Of a stretch of DNA of 8,918 nt, positions 1 to 6,175 are shown piece after piece. The translations under genes were made by a program, and so were the position numbers. Each line of letters begins with the position of its first letter. Position 1 is the stretch's first letter. The stretch is from Verrucomicrobiales bacterium. GTDB taxonomy: Bacteria > Verrucomicrobiota > Verrucomicrobiia > Limisphaerales > UBA1100. The stretch lies in contig WTHG01000161.1 in the NCBI GenBank assembly GCA_011523245.1, positions 1 through 8,918 on the forward strand, given 5' to 3'. Under the pieces are notes generated by a model, which was given only the letters and a program-made list of their open reading frames with translations, made no database searches and was not told the origin of the DNA.

Positions 1-25
1 ATTGTAAACTGATCCTATTGTAGGG

Positions 26-574
26 TTATTGTTTTTCCACCTGCCAATACTCAAGCTCCACCGGAGTGCTGCGGCCGAAAATATCGATAGTCACCTTTAG
101 TTTACCGGCTTCGGCATCTATTTCCTCAACCGAACCATTATAGTTCTGGAAGGGACCGTCGTTGATCTTCACTACTTCGCCGATCTCAAAATTCACCCTC
201 GGCTTTTCACTCTCTTCAGCCTCCGTAATCTGAGCCTTGATCGCCTCAACTTCTTCGGTGGGCGACGCAATCGGACGTTCGCCGCCCAGAAAACCAATGA
301 TGCCTTGCGTGTTCCGCACAAAATCCCACGGCGTGGGCAACAGCCGTTTCTCTTCATCATACAGTTTCATCTGGATGAAGATGTAGCCGGGGTACAATTT
401 GCGCTGCGACACTTTCTTAGTACCACCACGTACTTCCACCACTTTTTCCATCGGCAACAGAATCTCGTCGATATACTCGCCCATCTCCTCCTCGATGATG
501 CGTTTGCGCAGGCTTTTCTCGGCCTTCATTTCCTGACCGGACAAAGTCTGAATGGTGTACCACTCGTTAGGCAT
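26..574 (-). CDS. nusG: Transcription termination/antitermination factor NusG
   Basis: NusG binds RNA polymerase, increases processivity and links it to Rho or to ribosomal S10. The protein is 182 aa, the usual length. The N-terminal NGN domain (about residues 4-110) opens with EWYTIQTLSGQE and contains the family signature RKLYPGYIFI. It is followed by an acidic linker and a C-terminal KOW domain (about 126-180) with GEVVKINDGPFQNYNG. The ATG start is supported by an AAAGGA Shine-Dalgarno at 586-591, 11 nt upstream, and by the NGN domain beginning at once. It lies 21 nt downstream of secE in the same operon, the classical secE-nusG order; rplK would be expected beyond position 1. No insertion or missing region is seen. 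Identification is secure. Confidence 0.97.
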   Translation of the reverse strand: MPNEWYTIQTLSGQEMKAEKSLRKRIIEEEMGEYIDEILLPMEKVVEVRGGTKKVSQRKLYPGYIFIQMKLYDEEKRLLPTPWDFVRNTQGIIGFLGGERPIASPTEEVEAIKAQITEAEESEKPRVNFEIGEVVKINDGPFQNYNGSVEEIDAEAGKLKVTIDIFGRSTPVELEYWQVEKQ

Positions 575-595
575 CGATCGTAAATTCCTTTCGCG

Positions 596-1033
596 TTACT
601 TGGCCGTATTAAACAACACAGTATCGCCGTTTAATAGTGCGCCCCAGATGATCTCGCGCACCACAAAATCCGCCGCCACGGTAAAAGCAGCAAGCAAAGC
701 GGAGGAGAGGAGCACCACGACAATGTGTTGCTTCAACTCATCCCGGGTCGGCCAGGTGGCCTTGCGCAATTGATCGCGCGTTTCATTTATGTATTTCTTG
801 ATGGCTTCCACCTTGCCGGTGCGCCACAGAATGAGAAACACCGCCACGATAAGCGCTGGCCAAAAAACCGACCAGAACTCCACGCCACTGCTGGGACTTT
901 CCGCATTTGCTTCAGCCGACGCCGGCTGCTTGGTCTCAGAGACATTCGTCTTCGGACTGACCACCGGCGAGGCGTTACTCGAGGCACCGGTTACCGGTGC
1001 GGCGTTCGTCTGCGTTTTATTTGCGTCTGCCAT
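596..1033 (-). CDS. secE: Preprotein translocase subunit SecE with extended N-terminus
   Basis: SecE is the small essential subunit that clamps SecY in the inner-membrane protein-export channel. The protein is 145 aa, longer than the roughly 60-80 aa single-span form common in bacteria. Residues 1-50 are a low-complexity Ala/Ser/Thr/Asn/Pro tail. Residues 52-71 form a first hydrophobic segment ending at WRTG. Residues 77-130 are the SecE core: an amphipathic helix (YINETRDQLRKATWPTRDEL, with the conserved WPTRDE hinge) and then the conserved membrane helix (about 103-125). This gives two predicted spans, intermediate between the one-span type and the three-span E. coli type. The gene sits between tRNA-Ser and nusG, as expected for this operon. 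The ATG start has only a weak Shine-Dalgarno, and the N-terminal tail lacks conservation, so a later start cannot be excluded. Confidence 0.93.
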   Translation of the reverse strand: MADANKTQTNAAPVTGASSNASPVVSPKTNVSETKQPASAEANAESPSSGVEFWSVFWPALIVAVFLILWRTGKVEAIKKYINETRDQLRKATWPTRDELKQHIVVVLLSSALLAAFTVAADFVVREIIWGALLNGDTVLFNTAK

Positions 1034-1064
1034 CTAAATTCGTTTCTGTTACTACAATCCCGTT

Positions 1065-1152
1065 TGGCGGAGGGGGAGGGATTCGAACCCCCGTTGGCTT
1101 GCGCCAAAGCGGTTTTCAAGACCGCCGCATTCGACCACTCTGCCACCCCTCC
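1065..1152 (-). tRNA. tRNA-Ser(UGA)
   Basis: The minus strand folds as a class II tRNA. The acceptor stem is GGAGGGG (1146-1152) paired with CCCCTCC (1069-1075). A G discriminator (1068) and an encoded CCA (1065-1067) follow. The anticodon loop is CTTGAAA on a GCGGT/ACCGC stem, giving anticodon UGA, which reads UCA and related serine codons. A long variable arm (TTGGC-GCAA-GCCAA) is typical of tRNA-Ser. The T-arm is GGGGG-TTCGAAT-CCCTC with one G-U pair. It lies 15 nt downstream of tRNA-Trp and upstream of secE, so it is probably cotranscribed with tuf and secE. A serine tRNA here is not the usual arrangement. Confidence 0.96.
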
Positions 1153-1167
1153 GTCACTTTCCGGTAC

Positions 1168-1243
1168 TGGCACGGCGAGAGGGAGTCGAACCCCCAACCT
1201 GCGGTTTTGGAGACCGCTGCTCTACCAATTGAGCTATCGCCGT
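1168..1243 (-). tRNA. tRNA-Trp(CCA)
   Basis: The minus strand gives a 76-nt class I tRNA. The acceptor is ACGGCGA (1237-1243) paired with TCGCCGT (1172-1178), followed by discriminator G and an encoded CCA (1168-1170). The D-arm carries AGCTCAATTGGTAGAGC, the anticodon loop is CTCCAAA (anticodon CCA, tryptophan), and the T-loop is TTCGACT. A tRNA-Trp between tuf and secE is a common bacterial arrangement, so the context agrees. Confidence 0.97.
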
Positions 1244-1265
1244 CCAATAAACCCGGAGAGCGGGG

Positions 1266-1293
1266 GCCGGCGCGAGGTTTCCCTCGCGCCGGC
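1266..1293 (-). other. Very stable 12-bp hairpin with GAAA tetraloop between tuf and tRNA-Trp
   Basis: The arms GCCGGCGCGAGG and CCTCGCGCCGGC are perfect inverse complements separated by four bases. In the minus-strand transcript the loop is GAAA, a GNRA tetraloop closed by a G-C pair. It lies 14 nt after the tuf stop codon and about 22 nt before the tRNA-Trp 5' end. No U-run follows on either strand, so it does not look like an intrinsic terminator. Plausible roles are protecting the tuf mRNA 3' end, or separating tuf mRNA from the tRNA/secE part after RNase cleavage. The structure is seen; the role is inferred. Confidence 0.75.
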
Positions 1294-1307
1294 AAAGCGT
1301 CCCGTGA

Positions 1308-2516
1308 TTACTCCTCAATGGCAGTCACACGGCCCGAGCCGATGGTTCGGCCGCCTTCGCGTATCGCGAACGTCAGACCTTCTTCCATGGCAACAGTCTG
1401 GTGCAACTCGACGGCGATCGACACGTTGTCGCCCGGCATCGCCATCTCGACATCGTTCTTGTCGTCGCTATCCCGCAGCGCATGGATGCTGCCGGTGATA
1501 TCCGAGGTGCGGAAGAAGAACTGCGGACGGTAGCCCTTAAAGAACGGCTTATGACGTCCACCCTCTTCCTTGTTCAGCACGTAAATCTGCGCCTTGAACT
1601 TCTTATGAGGCTTAATTGTGCCCGGCTTGGCCAATACTTGGCCACGAAGCACATCGCCCTTCTTCTGGCCGCGGAGCAACGCGCCGACGTTTTCACCCGC
1701 ACGGGCTTCATCCAGAAGTTTGCGGAACATTTCGATGTCGGTCACAGTGGTGGTCACTGTGTCCTTGAGACCCACGATCTCAATTTCCTCCATCTTCTTG
1801 ATCACACCACGCTCCACACGGCCGGTAGCTACGAGACCGCGACCTTCAATGATGAAGGTATCCTCAATACACATGAGGAAAGGTTTGTCTTCGTCGCGAT
1901 CCGGTGCGGGGATGTGGTCATCCAGCGCCACAAGAAGATCCTTGATGGCCTTGACCCACTGTTCCTCACCTTCCATGGCGCCAGTAGCACTGCCGCGAAT
2001 GATCGGCACATTGTCACCGTCGAAGTCATACTTGCTGAGCAGCTCGCGGATCTCCATCTCCACCAGCTCGAACATTTCCTCGTCGTCGATCAGATCGCAC
2101 TTGTTCAGGTAAACCACGATCTTGGGCACGCCTACCTGCTTGGCGAGCAGTACGTGCTCGTTGGTTTGGGGCATCGGACCGTTAGAAGCATCCACCACCA
2201 AGATCGCGCCGTCCATCTGAGCGGCACCGGTGATCATGTTCTTCACATAGTCTGCGTGACCCGGGCAGTCGACGTGGGCGTAGTGGCGGTTCTCGCTCTC
2301 ATATTCCACGTGCGACACAGCGATGGTTACGGTCTTGGAATCATCCCGAACGGTACCACCTTTGGTGATATCCGCATATGAAATCGGGGTCGCCATACCA
2401 TCTTTGGCCTGCACTTCCACAATTGCCGCGGTGGTGGTGGACTTTCCATGGTCCACGTGACCAATCGTACCGACGTTCACGTGGGGTTTGCCTCGTACGA
2501 ACTCTTCTTTAGCCAT
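1308..2516 (-). CDS. tuf: Elongation factor Tu, variant switch I
   Basis: EF-Tu is the GTPase that delivers aminoacyl-tRNA to the ribosome. The protein is 402 aa, slightly longer than E. coli EF-Tu (about 394). G1 is GHVDHGKS (19-26), with Ser in place of the usual Thr after the P-loop Lys. G3 is DCPGH (83-87) with the catalytic His87, G4 is NKCD (138-141), and G5 is near GSAT (175-178). Domains II and III follow, with GRGLVATGRVERG and KPFFKGYRPQFFFRTSDITG. Switch I is unusual: where most bacteria have RGITINT, this protein has KTVTIAV (61-67), preceded by GGTVRDDS. The Mg-contacting Thr is retained as Thr64. From memory, this resembles EF-Tu of Planctomycetes and relatives. Its position after tRNA-Thr and before tRNA-Trp/secE corresponds to tufB of E. 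coli. Confidence 0.97.
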   Translation of the reverse strand: MAKEEFVRGKPHVNVGTIGHVDHGKSTTTAAIVEVQAKDGMATPISYADITKGGTVRDDSKTVTIAVSHVEYESENRHYAHVDCPGHADYVKNMITGAAQMDGAILVVDASNGPMPQTNEHVLLAKQVGVPKIVVYLNKCDLIDDEEMFELVEMEIRELLSKYDFDGDNVPIIRGSATGAMEGEEQWVKAIKDLLVALDDHIPAPDRDEDKPFLMCIEDTFIIEGRGLVATGRVERGVIKKMEEIEIVGLKDTVTTTVTDIEMFRKLLDEARAGENVGALLRGQKKGDVLRGQVLAKPGTIKPHKKFKAQIYVLNKEEGGRHKPFFKGYRPQFFFRTSDITGSIHALRDSDDKNDVEMAMPGDNVSIAVELHQTVAMEEGLTFAIREGGRTIGSGRVTAIEE

Positions 2517-2562
2517 GTCGCTTTCTTATTATCTAGGTTGTTAGTGTTTTACTCGTTCAAAC

Positions 2563-2638
<76 letters not shown>

Positions 2639-2689
2639 GACCCAACTTAAAATGTCTTTTTTCCCGCTGAAAAAGCGATAAAATCCCCA

Positions 2690-2723
2690 AGCCACTTTTC
2701 CTCCTCTTTGAGCAAAAGTGGCT
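2690..2723 (-). other. 10-bp hairpin in the leader of the tRNA-Thr-tuf operon
   Basis: AGCCACTTTT and AAAAGTGGCT are perfect inverse complements with a 14-nt loop. They lie in the interval between the candidate promoter and tRNA-Thr, about 52 nt before the tRNA 5' end. In the minus-strand transcript the loop is purine-rich and includes GAGGAGG. Two smaller dyads flank it: GCCG-A6-CGGC at 2732-2745, and CGCT/AGCG around a T-rich loop near 2666-2679. No U-tract directly follows, so a simple terminator is unlikely. It may be a processing site, or a leader that tunes operon expression. No known riboswitch was recognised. Confidence 0.5.
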
Positions 2724-2782
2724 GAGATTCTGCCGTTTTTTCGGCCAAAAACACCCTTTCAGGCACAATTGGCGGGAGCGGG

Positions 2783-2830
2783 AAAATACAGTCTAAGCCC
2801 TTGTGGTCAATATTTTTTTTACTTTTTTTT
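2783..2830 (-). promoter_or_regulatory. Candidate strong promoter of the tRNA-Thr-tuf-secE-nusG operon
   Basis: Read on the minus strand, the -35 box is TTGACC (2805-2810, 5 of 6 to consensus). A 16-nt spacer and the -10 box TATTTT (2783-2788, 4 of 6) follow. Two runs of eight A (2823-2830 and 2813-2820) sit directly upstream of the -35 box, where an UP element binds the RNA polymerase alpha subunit. The bases after the -10 box are CCCGCTCC, a GC-rich discriminator of the kind linked to stringent (ppGpp) control of stable-RNA and translation genes. Transcription would start near 2776 and leave a leader of about 138 nt before tRNA-Thr. The upstream A-tracts overlap the last codons of rnhC. Prediction by eye only. 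Confidence 0.55.
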
Positions 2831-3793
2831 CCACAAATCCCCCGATCTGGGCGGTTCTGGCTCGCCCAAGGCCCGGGCCGCATTGCGGAAATGAAGCTTG
2901 GCGACCTGCCCCAAAACGGCGCTCCCCTGCGTTTCCACCAATTTTTTGGCCGCCACATCCACCGGTTTCCCTCCCCCCTTCGGCAGCAAAACGCCTGTTT
3001 TTTCGCTTAATTCTGCCATTTTCTGCACAAAAACGTCTCGAGCCAGAATCGAAGCGCCGGCCACCGCCAAGTCTTCCTCGGCTTTATGCCGCTGAATCAG
3101 CTCCAATTCCCGGCCCAATTCCATCAACGCATCGGCCACCGTACTCTTGCTGCGGGCAAATTGGTCACTAATCGCCCGTTCCGGCGGCGGTTTCATTTCG
3201 GAGCCGCGTTCCAGGAGATTCTCGATCACGCGCGCGTGCCCCCAAGCCAGCATCTTATTGACCGTCCGCATTTTGCCGTGCATCCGGTTATAGGTCTCCG
3301 GCCCAATCGGCACCACCGTCCATAGGCAACCGGGCGTCTCTCGGATGATCTTGGCTAGCTCTGCCACGCGATTGTCACTGGTCACCCGCTTAGAATCCTT
3401 GATGCCCTGCTCCTGCCAATGGCGCACCACCGCTTCATTCACATACACACCCGCGACCACCAAGGGCCCAAAGAAATCGCCCTTGCCCGATTCATCCACG
3501 CCCAGACGCGGACGAATGAAGTCCGGATCGATATCCGCCTCATAACCCAGCCGGGCTTCCTTAAGAATCTCCGGTTCCAGCACGAACTCCACAAACTCGC
3601 GCGTACCTTTGCCCTGCACCAAAAGTTTGCCGCTGGTGTAAAAGTTGACGTTCAATTTTTCGCGGTGCCCCGCAAAGCGTGTGTGCGGCACCGCGCGCAT
3701 TTCGTAATTATGCGACAACAGATGTGCCTCTAGTTGGGCCGCCTGCTCTTCGGTTAATTTACAGGTGTAGGAAGTGAGCGTCCGTTCCGCCAT
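2819..3793 (-). CDS. rnhC: Ribonuclease HIII
   Basis: RNase HIII cleaves the RNA strand of RNA-DNA hybrids, for example R-loops and primers. The protein is 324 aa, near the family length of about 310. The N-terminal part (about 1-85) matches the TBP-like substrate-binding domain (DUF3378) that separates RNase HIII from HII. The catalytic domain opens with RLGVDESGKGDFFGPLV (residues 97-113), the HIII form of the signature. Expected metal ligands are Asp100, Glu101 and Asp210 (in AISDQF), with further acidic residues in KAEEDLAVAGASILARD. The start ATG overlaps the upstream DUF1080 stop (TAATG at 3791-3795), suggesting reinitiation and one operon. The C-terminus is three lysines encoded in an A-run, and the next operon's promoter appears to overlap this end. 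RNase HIII is the confident reading over HII. Confidence 0.95.
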   Translation of the reverse strand: MAERTLTSYTCKLTEEQAAQLEAHLLSHNYEMRAVPHTRFAGHREKLNVNFYTSGKLLVQGKGTREFVEFVLEPEILKEARLGYEADIDPDFIRPRLGVDESGKGDFFGPLVVAGVYVNEAVVRHWQEQGIKDSKRVTSDNRVAELAKIIRETPGCLWTVVPIGPETYNRMHGKMRTVNKMLAWGHARVIENLLERGSEMKPPPERAISDQFARSKSTVADALMELGRELELIQRHKAEEDLAVAGASILARDVFVQKMAELSEKTGVLLPKGGGKPVDVAAKKLVETQGSAVLGQVAKLHFRNAARALGEPEPPRSGDLWKKK

Positions 3794-4557
3794 TACTTCT
3801 TGTCCAACACCTTGATCTCCACCTTGCGAAACTCCACCGGATGACTTTCGGATTGCAGCGAGATGTAGCCTTCGCCCAGCGCCAACTGTTCTCCTTTGAT
3901 AAGCTTTTTTGCATCGCCATCAGCCGGATCATACTGCGGCTTGGTGTAACGCATCACGCGTTCACCATTCACGAAGTGTTCAATCACCTCGGCTCCACGC
4001 ACCTCCACTTCCACCGTCACCCATTGATCACCACGATAAGTCTTTGACGCGCTGCTGAAGCAGTGGCGGGTCTGCAGTTTGCCGTCCATCACCACGTTCG
4101 TGCCCGGCGTGCAGAGATTGGCAGTGGTGCGTTTGCCTGTTTCCTTGCCGCCCAGCAACTGGACTTCAATAGACACCGGAAAATCCTGATCCACCGCCAT
4201 GCTTTTGGGATCCTGACAATGCAGCATAATGCCGCTATTCCGCCAGGCCCAGCCGGGGCCGCCCTTCAATTGCTCCTCCACGAACCGGTACTCCAACCGA
4301 ATGCGGTAATGAGAAAATTTCTCTTTATAAAAGATGTGCCCGAACTGTTCATCGAATTGCTCGTAGCCCTTGTAGCCCACCTTCATCTTCCCATCCTCAA
4401 CCCGAAATGTGTTGTGCAGGTTCTTGCCCGCGGGCTGCCCTTTAATCTTAGGCGTCCAGCCATCCAGATTTTTGCCGTTGAAAATCGAAACCCATTCCGC
4501 TGTCCAGATCGTATTGGAACCGGCACACATCAGAGCCACTAAAAGAATGAAACGCAT
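3793..4557 (-). CDS. Exported 3-keto-disaccharide hydrolase family (DUF1080) protein
   Basis: The protein belongs to the DUF1080 (3-keto-disaccharide hydrolase) family, a concanavalin-like lectin/glucanase fold abundant in Verrucomicrobiota and Planctomycetes. Visible hallmarks are FNGKNLDGWT (26-35), FRVEDGKMKV (51-60), WRNSGIMLH (105-113), SIEVQLLGG (129-137), the NGERVMRY strand (197-204) and the closing SLQSESHPVEFRKVEIKVL (233-251). The start is placed at the ATG at 4555-4557 because a clear signal peptide follows (MRFILLVALMCAG to about Ala20), giving 254 aa. A longer frame reaching 4656 would add 33 residues that hide the signal peptide and run into mutY. It is exported, probably to the periplasm, and likely acts on a sugar. 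It overlaps rnhC by 1 nt and is divergent from mutY. The exact substrate is unknown. Confidence 0.87.
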   Translation of the reverse strand: MRFILLVALMCAGSNTIWTAEWVSIFNGKNLDGWTPKIKGQPAGKNLHNTFRVEDGKMKVGYKGYEQFDEQFGHIFYKEKFSHYRIRLEYRFVEEQLKGGPGWAWRNSGIMLHCQDPKSMAVDQDFPVSIEVQLLGGKETGKRTTANLCTPGTNVVMDGKLQTRHCFSSASKTYRGDQWVTVEVEVRGAEVIEHFVNGERVMRYTKPQYDPADGDAKKLIKGEQLALGEGYISLQSESHPVEFRKVEIKVLDKK

Positions 4558-4635
4558 GCCCCTGTTTACACCAGCCGACCGTCCGCGCAACGGAAACATT
4601 TTGACAACCCATCCTCCGTCCCCCAACGCTCGGGC

Positions 4636-5682
4636 GTGCCTCAGCCTCCAGCACAACGCAAAGCCCGCCGATTAGTGCCACGTCTCCTTTCGTGGTACGG
4701 CGCGCAAGCACGCGATCTGCCCTGGCGGCACACGCGCGATCCCTACGCCATCTGGATCTCCGAGATCATGCTGCAACAAACGCAGGTGGCCACCGTGATC
4801 CCGTATTGGGAACGCTGGATGCGCGCCCTGCCCACCGTAAGCCATCTCGCCCGAGCCAAGCCTGAGCGCGTACTGAAACTTTGGGAAGGACTCGGCTACT
4901 ATTCCCGTGCCCGCAACCTACAGGCGGCTGCCCGGAAAATCCTCAACGATTATCAGGGCCAATTTCCCACCACCCCCGAAGCCATCCGTACCCTGCCCGG
5001 TATTGGCCGTTATACCACCGGGGCCATCAGCAGCATCGCTTTCAACCTCCCCGAGCCGATTGTGGATGGCAACGTAATCCGCATTCTCACCCGTCTGTTT
5101 GGCCAGCGCGAAAATCCCAAGACCAAGGCCTTGCAAAATGAACTTTGGTCATTGGCCGATACCCTCGTGCGCAGCACCAAAGATTGCGCTGCGCTCAACC
5201 AAGCTCTAATGGAACTCGGCGCCACCGTGTGCCATCCACGCTCACCAAACTGCCCGGACTGCCCCGTTAAACGTAGCTGCACGGCCCGCAAGGAAAAGGC
5301 CATCCACCTGATCCCCGCGGCGTCGATCCGCCCTCGCACAGAAGCCCGGCGCATCGAGGTTTATTGGATCACCCGAGGCAACCGAATTCTGCTGCAACAA
5401 CGGCCAAAAGGATTTCACAATGCCGGGTTTTGGGAACTCCCCAACAACGAAACCAGCCCCGGCATCCCGCTCCCGCCCCAATCTGAGCCTCTCGCCACCG
5501 TGCGGCACACGATTACAAAGTACCGCATCCAGTTGCTCGCCTACGCCGTTGATAAGCCCCGCGCCCTCAAAGGCCGCTGGTGCCAGCGGGATGAATTGGA
5601 GTCTCTTCCCATTACCGCTTCACACCGAAAACTTCTGCGCCAATTGCCCGTGTCTAACGGGGCAGCACAAATAACTGCGTAA
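4636..5682 (+). CDS. mutY: A/G-specific adenine DNA glycosylase MutY
   Basis: MutY removes adenine mispaired with 8-oxoguanine, preventing G:C to T:A mutations. The protein is 348 aa, the normal length. The catalytic Glu43 lies in SEIMLQQTQV, and a helix-hairpin-helix is seen as LPGIGRYTTGAI (120-131). The catalytic Asp144 is in VDGNVIRI. The 4Fe-4S cysteines 199, 206, 209 and 215 have the C-X6-C-X2-C-X5-C spacing. Residues from about 235 form the NUDIX-like domain that reads 8-oxoguanine, but there HTITKY (291-296) replaces the usual HTFSH. The start is a GTG without an obvious Shine-Dalgarno; no in-frame ATG lies before the catalytic region. The gene is divergent from DUF1080 with a 78-nt gap, and its 3' end overlaps the CAP gene by 29 bp. 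Confidence 0.95.
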   Translation: MPQPPAQRKARRLVPRLLSWYGAQARDLPWRHTRDPYAIWISEIMLQQTQVATVIPYWERWMRALPTVSHLARAKPERVLKLWEGLGYYSRARNLQAAARKILNDYQGQFPTTPEAIRTLPGIGRYTTGAISSIAFNLPEPIVDGNVIRILTRLFGQRENPKTKALQNELWSLADTLVRSTKDCAALNQALMELGATVCHPRSPNCPDCPVKRSCTARKEKAIHLIPAASIRPRTEARRIEVYWITRGNRILLQQRPKGFHNAGFWELPNNETSPGIPLPPQSEPLATVRHTITKYRIQLLAYAVDKPRALKGRWCQRDELESLPITASHRKLLRQLPVSNGAAQITA

Positions 5683-6175
5683 AAAAGTAGCGACCGTTGG
5701 AACTCTTGGCTACCGCGAGCCCGGTATGAGTGAAGCGGGTGTCCTCCATGGCCTGCCGATGCTTGGGGCTGGTCAGCCACGAGGTAAACGCCCGTGCCGC
5801 CGGATCGGCATTCCCGTAATTGTACGCCAGATTTTCCGCCACCGTCCGGTAAGGCATGAAACGGCCAATGGCCGTGGCGCGCTGTTTGAAACCCCGGTGA
5901 CTGAACGCCCCGCCCTGAGCCATGCTCGCGCTGTGCCGCCGGGCCACTCGGGTAATTCGATTGTCCAAGGTCAGCTGAGCCAAACCCAGTGATGACCGAT
6001 GCTCGTTGACCCGGTCATGCGCTCGCTGAACTAGCTGCTCTAATTCAGCTGCGTCTTCATGAGGTTGCAGTGCCGGATCGATCGTGCGCAACCCGGGACT
6101 GTCCGGCCCCGCACAACCGCCGGCCGATAGGAGCAGACAACAGAGCAAACTAACGCTGATGGATTTCAATGTCAT
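5654..6175 (-). CDS. CAP/SCP-domain (YkwD-like) lipoprotein
   Basis: CAP (SCP/PR-1) proteins are secreted or surface proteins whose bacterial roles are mostly undefined. The start at the ATG at 6173-6175 is chosen because it gives a lipoprotein signal: MTLKSISVSLLCCLLLSAGG then Cys21. The 173-aa product has a charged spacer and then the CAP domain (about 46-173). It shows ARRHSASMAQGGAFSHRG (78-95), TVAENLAYNYG (111-121), FTSWLTSPKHRQAMED (130-145), FTHTGLAVA and FFTQLFVLP. His93, Glu114 and His150 lie where the CAP cavity residues are expected. An upstream start at 6223 is possible but would bury the signal. It overlaps the upstream GYF_2 gene by 26 nt, suggesting coupling, and overlaps mutY tail to tail. 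Confidence 0.85.
   Translation of the reverse strand: MTLKSISVSLLCCLLLSAGGCAGPDSPGLRTIDPALQPHEDAAELEQLVQRAHDRVNEHRSSLGLAQLTLDNRITRVARRHSASMAQGGAFSHRGFKQRATAIGRFMPYRTVAENLAYNYGNADPAARAFTSWLTSPKHRQAMEDTRFTHTGLAVAKSSNGRYFFTQLFVLPR

Noticed and set aside
1266..1293. Intrinsic terminator after tuf
   Set aside because: The hairpin is strong but has no U-tract on either strand, and tRNA-Trp, tRNA-Ser, secE and nusG lie downstream in the same direction.
725..1498. Long plus-strand open frame (257 codons) across both tRNAs
   Set aside because: It includes SRTPNLRFWRPLLYQLSYRR, the well-known false translation of an antisense tRNA-Trp gene, and a similar antisense tRNA-Ser stretch. It overlaps secE, two tRNAs and tuf.
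1401..2381. Plus-strand open frame of 326 codons antisense to tuf
   Set aside because: It is a shadow of the strongly biased tuf coding sequence; it is rich in His/Leu/Val with no domain pattern.
2647..2958. Minus-strand open frame of 103 codons across the operon promoter
   Set aside because: It starts in a different frame inside rnhC and runs through the promoter and leader; composition is not protein-like.
4601..4606. Perfect TTGACA upstream of mutY
   Set aside because: At 16-18 nt downstream there is only GC-rich sequence (near CAACGC) with no -10 box, so it is not convincing as a promoter.
4558..4656. N-terminal extension of the DUF1080 gene to 4656
   Set aside because: The extra 33 residues are basic and unlike the family, they bury a clear signal peptide, and they overlap the mutY start.
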